Origin: Betaproteobacteria bacterium
GTDB taxonomy: Bacteria > Pseudomonadota > Gammaproteobacteria > Burkholderiales > Usitatibacteraceae
Length of the DNA: 64,000 nt
Assembly: GCA_016791265.1 (NCBI GenBank)
Contig: JAEUMY010000007.1
Location: 1 to 64,000, forward strand
Direction of reading: 5' to 3'
Every line of letters starts with the position of its first letter. The first letter of the stretch is position 1. The position numbers and the translations under genes are program-made. Positions 34,016-43,642 of this stretch are shown here, one piece after another. The notes under the pieces were generated by a model. The model saw only the letters and a list, made by a program, of their open reading frames with translations, made no database searches and was not told the origin of the DNA.

Positions 34016-34636
34016 TCACACCACCGGCACCGCGAAGGCCTGTCGCGCGCCGGGCCTCTTCGCAAGTGCTGCCAGCCACCGGCTCACGTTCGCGTGCGCC
34101 GTCTTTTCCAACGGAAGAGCCTGCCAGCGGCGAACGGAAAGGCCCGCCGGAATGTCAGCCATCGTGAAGCGGTCGCCATTGAGGTAGGCCGACTTCGCGA
34201 GAACGCCGTCCAGCATCGCCAGCCGCTTTTCCGCAATCGGGCGGTTGGTCTCCACGATCTTCAGATCGCGCGCTGCTTCAAGTGTGCGGATCAATTGCAC
34301 GAAACAGGCGCCGATGGAAATGTTCAATGTCGTGGCCTGCCAGTCCATCCAGCGGTCTGCGCTGGCGCGCTCCTGCGCATCGGAGGGACACAGCGTGCCG
34401 AGGCCATGTTTCGCCGCCAGATAGCGCACGATGGCATTCGATTCCCACAGCGCGAAGCCGTCATCCTCGATCAGCGGGATGAGTCCGTTGGGATTCTTGG
34501 CGAGGTACTCGGGCGTGTCGTTGTGGCCGAACTCGCGGCCGGCGTCGATGCGCTCGTACGGAATGCCCAGTTCATCGACGCACCAGGCGACCTTTTGCAC
34601 GTTGATGGATGTCATGCGGCCCCAGATTTTCAGCAT
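34016..34636 (-). CDS. Glutathione S-transferase family protein
   Basis: 206 residues. The thioredoxin-like N-terminal domain has the expected Ser/Thr-Asn active-site area (WGRMTSINVQKVAWCVDELG) and the cis-Pro/Glu-Ser glutathione-binding motifs (NPNGLIPLIEDDGFALWESNAI). The C-terminal helical domain has YLNGDRFTMADIPAG, the conserved N-capping box. Usual length. Substrate unknown. It lies 33 bp upstream of the symporter gene on the same strand (symporter stop at 34670), and a near-copy of the palindrome lies in that gap. Confidence 0.92.
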   Translation of the reverse strand: MLKIWGRMTSINVQKVAWCVDELGIPYERIDAGREFGHNDTPEYLAKNPNGLIPLIEDDGFALWESNAIVRYLAAKHGLGTLCPSDAQERASADRWMDWQATTLNISIGACFVQLIRTLEAARDLKIVETNRPIAEKRLAMLDGVLAKSAYLNGDRFTMADIPAGLSVRRWQALPLEKTAHANVSRWLAALAKRPGARQAFAVPVV

Positions 34637-34649
34637 GTGCTGCTCCTGT

Positions 34650-34661
34650 ACGAATATTCGC
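34650..34661. repeat. Near-palindrome ACGAATATTCGC (one mismatch)
   Basis: One-base variant of the iterated palindrome, 13 bp upstream of the GST start. Confidence 0.7.
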
Positions 34662-34669
34662 GGTGACGA

Positions 34670-36130
34670 CTAAATCTGCTTCCCGCTGCCTGGCTTTGAC
34701 GTTACCCACAGCAATGCGAAGGTCAGCGCCGCATTCAGGATCATCAGTTCGATGCCGATCTGATAGCCCGCCGGATTCGCGGCCAGCCACTTTTGCAGCG
34801 CATAGCAGATCGCAGGTGCGGCGATGACTGCGGCGCCCAATGCGGAACCGGAGCGAATGCCGCGATTCGTGAACAGGCCAAAGCAGAACAGCCCGAGGAG
34901 CGGCCCGTAGGTGTAGCCCGCCAGCACGAGAATGGTGTTGATGATGGAGCGGTCTGCCAGCCACTTGAAGATCAGGCAGAGCAGGAAAAACACCAGTGCG
35001 AACGCGAGATGCGCGCGGAGCCGAATGCGCCGCTTGGCTGCCGCATCGAGATCGTCACGCTTGTCGAAGCCCTTCACGTCGATGCAATACGACGACGTGA
35101 GCGCGGTGAGCGAGCCGTCGGCGGAGGAGAACGACGCGGCGATGAGCGCGATGAAGAACACGATCTGCACCCACTGCGGCAGATGACCCATCACGATGGC
35201 GGGGAACAATTCGTCGCCGCGCGCGGCGACGCCATGCTGCTGCGCGAACACCCAAAGCAGTCCACCCAGCACCAGGAACGCCAGATTCACCACGATGAGG
35301 ATGGCGCTGAACACGGCCATGTTCTTCTGCGAGTCGCGCGCGTTGGGGACGCTGATGTTCTTCTGCATCATGTCCTGGTCCAGCCCCAGCATGGCGACTG
35401 CAATCGCTGCACCCCCCAGGATCTGCTTGACCCAGAATCCGGCGGCAAGCGGATCGGTATTGAACATGCGCGTCGTGTCGCTGGCCTCCACCAGCGCCCA
35501 CGCGCCACCGGCTGGCGCCAGCAGATCGGCGAGGTACCAGATGCACACACCCAGCCCGCCCAGCATGAACGTGGTCTGCAGCGTGTCGGTGATGACGATG
35601 GTGCGCACGCCGCCCTGGAAGGTGTAGCCCCAGATCATGAGCAGCGTGACCGCGGCGGAGACCCAGAAGGGAATGCCCGCCGGCCCGGTGACCAACAGAT
35701 CCATCACGTTCACCACCAGATACAGCCGCGCCGTCGAGCCCAATGTGCGCGAGACGATGAAGAGCCATGCGCCGGTCTGATGCGCGGTGATGCCGAAGCG
35801 TTTGTCCAGGTAGACGTAGATCGACGTGAGCTGCAGGCGGTAGTAAAGCGGCAACAGCACCAGCGCCACGATGGCGTAGCCGATGACATTGCCCAGCACC
35901 ACCTGCATGTAGGTGAAGCCCGCTGTGCCGACCGTGCCCGGCACGCTGATGAAAGTGACGCCGGAGAGTGCCGTGCCCACCATGCCGAAGGCGACCACCA
36001 TCCAGTTGCTCTGGCGGTTGCCGATGAAGAAGCTGTCATTGTCGGCCCGACGCCCCGCCCACCAGGCGAGCGCCAGCAGCACGAAGAAGTAGCCAAAGAT
36101 GATGAAGAGCGGCAGAGAGGATGCAGCCAT
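34670..36130 (-). CDS. Sodium:solute symporter (SSS family)
   Basis: 486 residues with about 13 membrane segments, as usual for SSS transporters. Family marks: GRRADNDSFFIGNRQSNW near the start, GTALSGVTFISVPG, GGVRTIVITDTLQ (the SSS core) and AASFSSADGSLTALTSS. It imports an organic solute with Na+; the solute is unknown. I chose ATG 36130, preceded by AAGG; the frame extends 8 codons upstream. A TATAAT lies at 36143-36138 on this strand, so the mRNA may be nearly leaderless, though no good -35 is seen. Divergent from a TonB-dependent receptor, which could deliver the same nutrient to the periplasm. Confidence 0.93.
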   Translation of the reverse strand: MAASSLPLFIIFGYFFVLLALAWWAGRRADNDSFFIGNRQSNWMVVAFGMVGTALSGVTFISVPGTVGTAGFTYMQVVLGNVIGYAIVALVLLPLYYRLQLTSIYVYLDKRFGITAHQTGAWLFIVSRTLGSTARLYLVVNVMDLLVTGPAGIPFWVSAAVTLLMIWGYTFQGGVRTIVITDTLQTTFMLGGLGVCIWYLADLLAPAGGAWALVEASDTTRMFNTDPLAAGFWVKQILGGAAIAVAMLGLDQDMMQKNISVPNARDSQKNMAVFSAILIVVNLAFLVLGGLLWVFAQQHGVAARGDELFPAIVMGHLPQWVQIVFFIALIAASFSSADGSLTALTSSYCIDVKGFDKRDDLDAAAKRRIRLRAHLAFALVFFLLCLIFKWLADRSIINTILVLAGYTYGPLLGLFCFGLFTNRGIRSGSALGAAVIAAPAICYALQKWLAANPAGYQIGIELMILNAALTFALLWVTSKPGSGKQI

Positions 36131-36362
36131 GCCTTGGATTATAGGGGGCATCACTGGTCCCGCTGGTCGTTCCCCTGACCCATTGACGGGGCTTTGGCGT
36201 GTGGCAATTTCGCCTCACATCCGACAGGAATGGCGCACTGTGCTTGCTCGTGGTTCAACTGTTGCCGAGAATGGCGGCTGTTGCAGCTCGACTACGGACA
36301 ACGAAATGTTCGACTGCACTGACCGCAACCACTCCCGCACCTCCAACAAGAAGGAAGTCCTC

Positions 36363-38765
36363 ATGCCCACTCTGCGAAACGCGGTTCTCCTCGCGCTCTA
36401 CGGCGCCGCCTGCGCCACCACCACAACCCAGGCGCTCGCCCAGACCACACAGGACACCAAGGCCGAAAAACCCAAGATCGAAGTCGAGAGCATCGTCGTG
36501 GTGGGGTCGCGCCGCGCCAATGCCTCGACCACCGATACCGCCGTCCCTGTCGACATCCTGCCCATGGCCAAGCAGGCCGAGCAGGGCGGGCAGTTCGATC
36601 TGGCGCAAACGCTGCAGTTCGTGTCGCCTTCGTTCAACTCGACCCGCCAGACGGGGGCCGATGGCGCCGACCTGATCGACTCCGCCGCCCTGCGTGGACT
36701 GGGGTCGGACCAGACCCTGGTGCTCATGAACGGCAAGCGCCGGCACACGGTGGCCCTGGTCAACCTGTTCGGCGCGCGCAACCGCGGCAACACCGGCACA
36801 GACCTCAACGCCATTCCCATGCTGGCCATCGACACGGTGCAGGTCCTCCGCGACGGCGCGGCTGCGCAATATGGCTCCGACGCCATTGCCGGCGTGATCG
36901 ACATCTCGCTCAAGAAGCGGCTGGGCTGCGAAGCCGTTCTCGGCGCGGGTCAGTATTCAGCAGGCGACGGCAAGAACTATCTCGGTTCGGCCTACTGCGG
37001 ATTCAAGGTGGGCGAGCGTGGCGTGATCGCCATCACCGGCGAGTATCTCGACCGCGGCCGCTCCAACCGCGCCGAAGCCGGCAACCCGCGCATCATCGGC
37101 GACACCGCAGTGGAGAACGGCACCCTGTACGTGAACGGCGATCTGCCCACCGGCGCGGACAGCAGCTTCTATTTCACGTTGGGCGGACAGAAGCGCGAGG
37201 CTTCATCCGGCGCCTTCGCGCGCGGCGGCGTCGGGTCCGACGACATTCCCTCGCGCAACTCGGCGGCCATGTACCCCAACGGTTTCGTGCCGTTCATCAA
37301 TGGCGATGTCGATGACCGCTACCTGACGGTTGGCCACCGCGCCGTGCTGGGCGAGTGGAACACCGACATTTCGCAGACCTACGGCTACAACAAGCTGCGC
37401 TACAACATCACGAACACGCTCAATGCCTCGATCGCAAACCTCGATCTGCAGGCGGGCGGGCGCGGCATTAGCGCCTCGTCGTTCGATGCGGGCGGATTCT
37501 CCTTCGAGCAGATGACCACCAATCTGGACATCAACCGCTTCTTCCCCGGTGTGCTGGGCGGTCTGAACGCCGCGTTCGGCGCGGAATACCGGCGCGAGAA
37601 CTACAAGATTTTCGCGGGTGAGCGCGGTTCGTACATTGATGCCGACGGCGTCGGCGCCGGCGGCAACGCGGGCAGCCAGGGTTTCCCGGGTTTCCAGCCG
37701 GGTGACGAGACCGACAAGAACCGCAACAGCTGGGCGGCCTATGCCGACTTTGAAGCGGACCTCACCAAACAATTCAAGGCGCAGGCCGCCGCGCGCTATG
37801 AGCGCTACAGCGATTTCGGCTCCACGCTGACCGGCAAACTGGCCGGTGCGTACCGGGTTGATCCGCAATTGCTGCTGCGCGGCTCGGTCAGCACCGGCTT
37901 CCGTGCGCCGTCGCTGCAGCAGGTGTTCTTCTCCTCCACGTTCACGGACTTCATCAGTGGTGTGCCGCTCGACGTGGTGCTGGCGCCGAACGGCGGTGCC
38001 GTCGCCAACGCCGCGGGCATTCCCAAGCTGAAGGAAGAGAAATCCAAGAGCGCCACGCTGGGATTCACCTGGGCGCCGTCACCGGCGACGGCGGTCACGG
38101 CCGACCTCTATCGCATCAACATCGATGACCGCATCGTGCTGTCCGGCCGGTTTGATGCCGACAACTTTCCGGCACTGGGCGCGACGCTGGCAGCACTCGG
38201 TGTGGGTCAGGCGCAGTTCTTCGTCAATTCGGTGAACACGAAGACCACCGGTGTCGACCTGACCGTGTCGCATCGCATGGATCTTCAGGGCGGGCGCAAG
38301 CTGAACACCTTCCTCGCGGTGAACTACAGCAAGACCGAAGTCACCGGCATCAAGGCGCCGTCCACCCTGGCGGGCTTCGAGGATGTGCTGCTGTCGGAGC
38401 GCGAGCGGCTCTTCATCGAGCAGGGCGGCCCGCGCGCCAAGGCGACGCTGGGCTTCGACTATCGCGCGGGCGCATGGACCACCGATCTGAAAGTCATTCA
38501 CTTCGGCAGCCAGACGCTGGGCACGTTCTCCGGGACGGCCAACGGCGTGCCCAATGCACGCTATGAGCCGAAGACCTCGGCGGATCTCAGCTTCACCTAC
38601 GCCATCGACCGCAACACCAAGGTCACCGTGGGCGGCACCAACATCTTCAACGTGAAGCCCACGAAGCAGGACCCGAATGAAACCGACAACGGCTTCATTT
38701 ACGACAGCGTGCAGTTCGGGCTGAATGGCGCGGCGTACTTCCTCCGTTTGTGGAAGAAGTTCTGA
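36363..38765 (+). CDS. TonB-dependent outer-membrane receptor
   Basis: 800 residues from ATG 36363, with AAGGAAG upstream and a signal peptide (LRNAVLLALYGAACATTTTQ ... LAQ). The TonB-box-like start IEVESIVVVGSR and the plug domain follow (QFDLAQTLQFVSPSFN, DSAALRGLGSDQTLVLMNGKR, DTVQVLRDGAAAQYGSDAIAGVI). The rest is a 22-strand barrel ending in a terminal aromatic signature (AAYFLRLWKKF). It imports a large nutrient using the TonB motor; ligand unknown. Divergent from the Na+ symporter across 232 bp and followed by an S9 peptidase, so peptide uptake and use is a reasonable guess. Confidence 0.95.
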   Translation: MPTLRNAVLLALYGAACATTTTQALAQTTQDTKAEKPKIEVESIVVVGSRRANASTTDTAVPVDILPMAKQAEQGGQFDLAQTLQFVSPSFNSTRQTGADGADLIDSAALRGLGSDQTLVLMNGKRRHTVALVNLFGARNRGNTGTDLNAIPMLAIDTVQVLRDGAAAQYGSDAIAGVIDISLKKRLGCEAVLGAGQYSAGDGKNYLGSAYCGFKVGERGVIAITGEYLDRGRSNRAEAGNPRIIGDTAVENGTLYVNGDLPTGADSSFYFTLGGQKREASSGAFARGGVGSDDIPSRNSAAMYPNGFVPFINGDVDDRYLTVGHRAVLGEWNTDISQTYGYNKLRYNITNTLNASIANLDLQAGGRGISASSFDAGGFSFEQMTTNLDINRFFPGVLGGLNAAFGAEYRRENYKIFAGERGSYIDADGVGAGGNAGSQGFPGFQPGDETDKNRNSWAAYADFEADLTKQFKAQAAARYERYSDFGSTLTGKLAGAYRVDPQLLLRGSVSTGFRAPSLQQVFFSSTFTDFISGVPLDVVLAPNGGAVANAAGIPKLKEEKSKSATLGFTWAPSPATAVTADLYRINIDDRIVLSGRFDADNFPALGATLAALGVGQAQFFVNSVNTKTTGVDLTVSHRMDLQGGRKLNTFLAVNYSKTEVTGIKAPSTLAGFEDVLLSERERLFIEQGGPRAKATLGFDYRAGAWTTDLKVIHFGSQTLGTFSGTANGVPNARYEPKTSADLSFTYAIDRNTKVTVGGTNIFNVKPTKQDPNETDNGFIYDSVQFGLNGAAYFLRLWKKF

Positions 38766-38831
38766 GCTGAATCAACGCGGCGGCGGGGCCGTCCAGGCCC
38801 CTGCCTTGCTTGCGAGTCCGGCCCTGCCTCT

Positions 38832-38843
38832 GCGAATATTCGC
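38832..38843. repeat. GCGAATATTCGC palindrome, copy 17 (intergenic)
   Basis: Exact copy in the 195-bp gap between the TonB receptor and the S9 peptidase; the rest of the gap has no recognised feature. Confidence 0.97.
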
Positions 38844-38960
38844 ACTCGCGCAACGTGCGAGAATTCACGCCTTCGGCCGCGTCACCCGCATCGCAACGCC
38901 GGTGAAGCATGCCAAGCCTATCAGTCAAACCGTTCCTTCAGCCCATCATCAGGGAGTGAC

Positions 38961-40922
38961 ATGAAATCATTCAACTTCGCCCGTCTGGGCGCTGCCACGA
39001 CGTTCGCAGTGCTGGCCGCCGCGTTGGCGATGGCAGCGCCTTCCCAGGCAGCGGCCGCAGCCCAGGCCAAGGCCAAGCCCGCGACCAAGGTGCCGGCCAA
39101 ATCAGCCAAGGCCCCGAAGCGCTACACCATTGACCAGTTCCTGCAGACCGTTTCCATTGCTGGCGCATCGTTCAGCGCTGATGAGAAACGCATTCTGTTC
39201 TCCAGCAACGAGACCGGAATATTCAATGCCTACGCCATGCCGGTTGCGGGCGGCAAGGCGGAGTCATTCACCAAGTCGGCCGAGACCACACGTGCCGTCA
39301 GCTTTTTTCCCAATGACGATCGCGCGCTTTTCTCGCGTGACCGCGGCGGCGACGAGAACGATCATCTGTACGTGCGCGAACTCGATGGCAGCGAGAAGGA
39401 CCTGACCCCGGGCGAGAAAGTGAAGGCGTCGTTTGAAGGCTGGTCGCCGGATGGCGGCTGGTTCTACGTCGCCACCAACGAGCGCGACGCCAAGATGTTC
39501 GATTTGTATCTCTACAACGCCAAGACCTATGAACGGCGCATGATCTTCAAGAACGAAAAAGCCTTGCAGATCGAGACCGTCAGCCGCGATGGCAAGTGGA
39601 TCGCTTTCAACAAACCCAACACCACCATTGACGGCGACATCTGGCTCTACGACATCGCCAAAGCGGAGTTGAAGCACATCACGCCGCACACCGGCAACGT
39701 GTCCTTCAATGCGCAGCGTTTCGATCCGTCTTCGCAGAAGCTCTTGCTGCTCTCCGACGAAGGTGGCGAATATTCGCGCATCAAGACCTACGATCTCGCC
39801 AGCGGCCAGTTCGCAGAGCTGGAGAAGGCGGACTGGGACATCAGCTTCACCTACTTCTCGCGCGACGGCCGCTTCCGCGTCACCGGCATCAATCAGGATG
39901 CCGCGACGGTCGTGAAGGTCACCACCTGGCCGGACAACAAGCCGGTTGCGTTGCCCAAGGGTCTGCCGGCCGGCGAGATGCGCGGCGTCACGTTCTCCAA
40001 GTCGGGTCAGCTGATGGCGTTCTATATCAATGCCGACCGCTCGCCCAGCAACCTCTTCGTGATCGACTTCAAGACCGGAAAAGCGAAGCAACTGACGCAG
40101 AGCCTGTCCAAGGACATCAACCCGAACGATTTGGTCGAGGCTGAAGTCATCCGCTTCAAGTCGTTCGACGGCATGACCATTCCGGCCATCTACTGGAAGC
40201 CGAAGGAGGCCAGCGCCACCAACAAGGTCCCCGCCATTGTCCTTGTGCACGGCGGCCCTGGCGGCCAGGCGCGGCGCGGCTACAGCGCCATGGTGCAGCA
40301 CCTCGTCAACCACGGTTACGCCGTGCTGGACATCAACAACCGCGGCAGCTCTGGTTACGGCAAGACGTTCTTCGCCGCCGACGACGGCAAGCATGGCCGC
40401 GAACCGCTGTGGGATTGCATCGAGGCCAAGACCTGGCTCGCCGCGACCGGCCATGTCGACATCGACAAGATCGGCATCATGGGCGGCAGCTACGGCGGCT
40501 ACATGGTGCTGTCCGCGATGGCGTTCCGCCCGGAGGCGTTCAAGGTCGGCGTGAACATCTTCGGAGTGTCCAACTGGATCCGCACGCTGGAAAGCATTCC
40601 GCCGTACTGGGAGTCGTTCCGCAAGGCGCTGTACGTCGAGATCGGCGACCCGGTGAAGGATCGTGAATTCCTCATCGCTACGTCACCGCTCTTCCACGCC
40701 AAGGAAATCCGTAAGCCCCTTATCGTCATCCAGGGCGCCAACGACCCGCGCGTGATCAAGCCCGAGTCCGACGACATCGTCGCCGCCGTGAAGAAGAACA
40801 ACGTGCCGGTCGAATATGTCGTGTTCGACGACGAGGGCCACGGCTTCTCCAAGAAGAAAAACAATCTGGAGGCGAACAAGCGGATTCTGGAGTTTCTGGA
40901 CAAGTATTTGAAGAAGGGCTGA
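38961..40922 (+). CDS. Exported S9-family serine peptidase (prolyl oligopeptidase superfamily)
   Basis: 653 residues with a signal peptide and an Ala/Lys-rich linker (residues 1-55). A beta-propeller follows (about 56-390; FSADEKRILFSSNETG, FFPNDDRALFSRDRGGDENDH). The C-terminal alpha/beta hydrolase domain has the catalytic Ser in MGGSYGGYMVLS, Asp in GANDPRVIKPES and His in DDEGHGF. This is the acylaminoacyl-peptidase/dipeptidyl-peptidase type. Likely releases amino acids or dipeptides in the periplasm, in keeping with the TonB receptor and symporter upstream. A palindrome copy encodes G-E-Y-S-R in the propeller. Confidence 0.93.
   Translation: MKSFNFARLGAATTFAVLAAALAMAAPSQAAAAAQAKAKPATKVPAKSAKAPKRYTIDQFLQTVSIAGASFSADEKRILFSSNETGIFNAYAMPVAGGKAESFTKSAETTRAVSFFPNDDRALFSRDRGGDENDHLYVRELDGSEKDLTPGEKVKASFEGWSPDGGWFYVATNERDAKMFDLYLYNAKTYERRMIFKNEKALQIETVSRDGKWIAFNKPNTTIDGDIWLYDIAKAELKHITPHTGNVSFNAQRFDPSSQKLLLLSDEGGEYSRIKTYDLASGQFAELEKADWDISFTYFSRDGRFRVTGINQDAATVVKVTTWPDNKPVALPKGLPAGEMRGVTFSKSGQLMAFYINADRSPSNLFVIDFKTGKAKQLTQSLSKDINPNDLVEAEVIRFKSFDGMTIPAIYWKPKEASATNKVPAIVLVHGGPGGQARRGYSAMVQHLVNHGYAVLDINNRGSSGYGKTFFAADDGKHGREPLWDCIEAKTWLAATGHVDIDKIGIMGGSYGGYMVLSAMAFRPEAFKVGVNIFGVSNWIRTLESIPPYWESFRKALYVEIGDPVKDREFLIATSPLFHAKEIRKPLIVIQGANDPRVIKPESDDIVAAVKKNNVPVEYVVFDDEGHGFSKKKNNLEANKRILEFLDKYLKKG
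39766..39777. repeat. GCGAATATTCGC palindrome, copy 18 (in S9 peptidase gene)
   Basis: Exact copy in coding sequence, frame giving G-E-Y-S-R. Confidence 0.97.
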
Positions 40923-41043
40923 TTTCGCTGCGACTAGTCTGAGTCCCGGGTGGACTCGGGCTGGATGCCGCAGGCAGTTCCGAAGGAATTTGGATGCCGC
41001 CTCAAGCGGCGTTCAAACACTATTCGCAACAGATGCAGACAAG

Positions 41044-41069
41044 ACAACGGCCCCGATCGGGGCCGTTGT
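41044..41069 (+). terminator. Rho-independent-type terminator after the S9 peptidase
   Basis: A 26-bp perfect palindrome (arms beginning ACAACGGCCCC) is followed by TGTTTCTGCTGTTTC. The 3' half plus tail (GCCGTTGTTGTTTCTG) is identical over 16 bases to the terminator after phnD at 54571-54596. It lies 121 bp after the S9 stop. Confidence 0.65.
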
Positions 41070-41103
41070 TGTTTCTGCTGTTTCAATGCGGCTGCGCATC
41101 AGG

Positions 41104-41292
41104 TCACTGCAATCCGAGCCCCACCACCCTTAAATCCGGATCCTCCTTCTCGCTGAGCCCCATCCGCTCCATCAAGGCAAGCATGCCGTGATTGTTGGCG
41201 GAAACGATCTCCTCGCCATGCAGGGCCAGCATGGCCATTTCTCAGTCGTAGTCGATCTGGATGAAGCGGGCTAGCATGGGCGGCGTGAGTCC
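41104..41292 (-). pseudogene. Decayed duplicate of the 3' end of the patZ-like gene
   Basis: Read on the reverse strand this gives MLARFIQIDYD, a stop, then EMAMLALHGEEIV and NNHGMLALMERMGLSEK, then DPDLRVVGLGLQ and a stop. It matches the C-terminus of the acetyltransferase encoded at 43693-46344 (MLARFTQIDYDREMAMLALQ ... NNHGMLALMERLGFSEK ... DLRVVGLALQ). It has an Arg-to-stop change and an internal in-frame deletion of about 55 codons covering the acetyl-CoA site, so it cannot be functional. The surrounding 386-bp stretch (40923-41308) holds otherwise only the terminator. Confidence 0.85.
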
Positions 41293-41308
41293 TGCAACGT
41301 GCCAGACG

Positions 41309-42799
41309 CTACCTTTTGTAGCACTTCAGATTGCATGCATCTTGCGCCTTGCTGCCCGATGGCAGGTGACCGCATTCGATAATCGAGCAGCACAGCGCTT
41401 CGCCTCCAACGCAATTGCAGTAGCGCGAGTCAGTTGCACACTTGCCCGTTTTTGCTGCAGGTGGGGGCGTCGCAGTGACACCTCCAACACTGGATGGCGA
41501 CGCAGGTGGAGGTGCGGAAACAGTGAGCGCACGCATGTCGTGCTGGATTCGTTGCAGTTCAAATGCCGCGAGACAGTCCTGATAGATGTAAAGCGCAACA
41601 TGCGAAGGACTATTCCTGTAAGAAGTGTTGCGCAGATCGGCCATGATCTTGCGGCGACGCTCCATGTCGGCGAGTTGATTCGGCAAAGGCAGACGTCGAA
41701 AGTCCTCATATGAGTAAATGGGCCCGGCCGAACTCCAGGAAGCAGTCAAGTTTCCCCGAAAGTACTTGAGTCGTGCAGCCACGTCATATCGATATCGCTG
41801 AAACCCGGGATCTGCACTTTCTCGTGGGTCGGCAGACCAGACGGTATCGAGTTGCGCCCATTGAGCCTGACAGGGGTCTGCCACCGAGTTGCTGGTGGGT
41901 ATGGGAGGTCTTTCTGCGAGTCGCCTCTTCTCTTCCAGTTCCTGAGCCAGTTGTTCGTTAGCTCGCTTGGCCAAGGCCTCCTTCTGCTCTGCCGCTTTCT
42001 GTCTCGCAGCGGCTTGCGCTGCCGCAAGCGCCTTTTCGTCCGCTAGCTGCTTCTCGACCTTCTTCACCAGCTCGGTGGAATTACATTCGCTTGTGGAGGA
42101 TTCGCGTGCCGCCTGGTTGTCCCATGCATAGCAGCGGAACTCATAGCCTTTGCCGGCAACGAACTTGAAGTCTGCCGGTGTTCCCTCGGGATGTTTGCAG
42201 CCGGCCCAGTAGAAGTACTCGGCATTGGATGTATGCGCGGCGATGGACTGGCCGGGCTGGATCAGCTCAGTGCCACCCTTGGTCTTCTCGCAATCGAACG
42301 CTTCCACCCAGCTATCGGGCTTTGGCCGGTAGGCGCAGAACTTGAATTGGACGGGATACTGGCAGGAGTTCACAAAGCCCGGTCCGTACAGCCCCTTCTT
42401 GTCGCCCAGACGAATGCACTGCGAGGCATTCAACTCGGGATTGGAGACCCGCTGGCGTGCGCCGATGCGGTAGTCCACGCTCTGTTGCTGACGGTTCGAG
42501 CACTCTTCCACGCGTTGCCGAAGATCGTTCTGCGCCCGGGTCGTCGAGCTGTCCTGACGAATTCTGCCCGCGCCGTCATTGCGGGTGCTGCGCTCAGACT
42601 GTGGGTCGGTCCGAGGTATCTGCGTCTCTGGCTTCTTTGCAGGTGGCGTCTTGGGCGGAGAAGCGTCAGAGCAGCCGATCCCATCCGCGCACTTCGCCCG
42701 CTTGTCACCCACTTCGGCAAGGGTGGCGCCTGACCACAGCCCACCCAGAAGAAGCGCGGTGGACGCGATTAGCGGCATCCGAAAATGCAATCGGTTCAT
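41309..42799 (-). CDS. Large exported Cys-rich protein of unknown function
   Basis: 496 residues with a signal peptide (RMPLIASTALLLGGLWSGAT). The mature protein has a Pro/Lys/Arg-rich disordered stretch, a Cys-containing domain (QCIRLGDKKGLYGPGFVNSC ... YWAGCKHPEG ... EFRCYAWD), then an Ala/Glu/Lys coiled coil (about 245-300; EKQLADEKALAAAQAAARQK). The C-terminus is Cys-dense (CATDSRYCNCVGGEALCCSIIECGH). I do not recognise the family. Base composition is visibly less GC-rich than the neighbours, and it contains no palindrome copy, suggesting recent acquisition. Its ATG overlaps the stop of the RDD gene (4 bp), so the two are co-translated. Confidence 0.75.
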   Translation of the reverse strand: MNRLHFRMPLIASTALLLGGLWSGATLAEVGDKRAKCADGIGCSDASPPKTPPAKKPETQIPRTDPQSERSTRNDGAGRIRQDSSTTRAQNDLRQRVEECSNRQQQSVDYRIGARQRVSNPELNASQCIRLGDKKGLYGPGFVNSCQYPVQFKFCAYRPKPDSWVEAFDCEKTKGGTELIQPGQSIAAHTSNAEYFYWAGCKHPEGTPADFKFVAGKGYEFRCYAWDNQAARESSTSECNSTELVKKVEKQLADEKALAAAQAAARQKAAEQKEALAKRANEQLAQELEEKRRLAERPPIPTSNSVADPCQAQWAQLDTVWSADPRESADPGFQRYRYDVAARLKYFRGNLTASWSSAGPIYSYEDFRRLPLPNQLADMERRRKIMADLRNTSYRNSPSHVALYIYQDCLAAFELQRIQHDMRALTVSAPPPASPSSVGGVTATPPPAAKTGKCATDSRYCNCVGGEALCCSIIECGHLPSGSKAQDACNLKCYKR

Positions 42800-43563
42800 G
42801 GCTTGCCTCCGCTGCCACTCAGCAGTGGTTCATCAGGAGGGTAAACGCCCAGGATGCGAAGAAAGTCCACCTGATGCGCAGGATCCATGTTGACCCATAG
42901 GCCGAACAGCGCCAGACCGGCAGCGCAAGTCGCAAGCAATGCCACCAGCGAAAAACTTCCTGCTGTCATTGCTGGCGGAAGACGGTCACGAATTCCCTCG
43001 ATGTTCGGGGTGCGCCGAAGTAACAACGTCCCGGACATCAAGTTTGCCAGCGTTTGATGACGGGGTGATGCGCCAGCCATCAACCATCCAAGTGGCGGCA
43101 ATAGAATCAGCTGAGCCAGCCTGAATAGATGCAGCCAGCTGGCCCGCCGGAAACCGATGCGATTTCCGTTCAGGTCCGTGACCCTTAGCCCAAGCATGCG
43201 CGCAACGGGCGTGGCCCCCAAGGAAGAAGCCTCGAATATTGGCCAATAGCCAAGCCACAGGAAGCTGACGATCATCAAGCCGGTTCCCGAGTCTGGAAGT
43301 GCCACCGAATCGCGTCCATGAAACTGAAGTACCAGGAACACGTGAAGTGCAAAGACAAGCGCAGCGTCACCAAAGCCGGCGGCAAGTCGATGCAGAAATT
43401 GGGCAAACGGGATTTCGCTGCTTGCCTTGCCGTGCAGGGCCGCGCTCGCAGGATGGATGGTCGCCGCAGGTGCTGCGGACACCGCCTCCGGTATCGCAAC
43501 ACCACACTGCAGGCAGAATCGTGCGCCGACGGGTGCCGCGGTGCCGCAAGACGAACAGTACAT
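42796..43563 (-). CDS. Zinc-ribbon and RDD-domain membrane protein
   Basis: 255 residues. The N-terminus is a zinc ribbon with two C-x-x-C pairs (YCSSCGTAAPVGARFCLQCG). It is followed by an RDD domain with several membrane segments (FLHRLAAGFGDAALVFALHV with the Arg-Asp signature region, SLGATPVARMLGLRVTDLNG). RDD proteins are membrane proteins of poorly known function, some acting in ion transport. The gene overlaps the start of the exported Cys-rich gene by 4 bp; the pair looks like a cassette inserted beside the patZ-like gene. Confidence 0.82.
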   Translation of the reverse strand: MYCSSCGTAAPVGARFCLQCGVAIPEAVSAAPAATIHPASAALHGKASSEIPFAQFLHRLAAGFGDAALVFALHVFLVLQFHGRDSVALPDSGTGLMIVSFLWLGYWPIFEASSLGATPVARMLGLRVTDLNGNRIGFRRASWLHLFRLAQLILLPPLGWLMAGASPRHQTLANLMSGTLLLRRTPNIEGIRDRLPPAMTAGSFSLVALLATCAAGLALFGLWVNMDPAHQVDFLRILGVYPPDEPLLSGSGGKP

Positions 43564-43642
43564 TCCACTCTCCCTGCAACACTTGTATTTATTGGTGTTC
43601 GAAGTGTGCCGAATTCGATTGGATGTGCCAAGAGGTCCTGTT

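Noticed and set aside
34793..36178. Forward open frame of 461 codons over the symporter gene
   Set aside because: Antisense to a clear SSS transporter; composition is His/Asp/Arg-rich as expected for shadow frames.
39210..39223. GGAATATTCA in the S9 peptidase gene and CGAATATTGG near 43233 as further palindrome copies
   Set aside because: They share only the AATATT core; the outer GCG/CGC arms are missing, so chance is sufficient.
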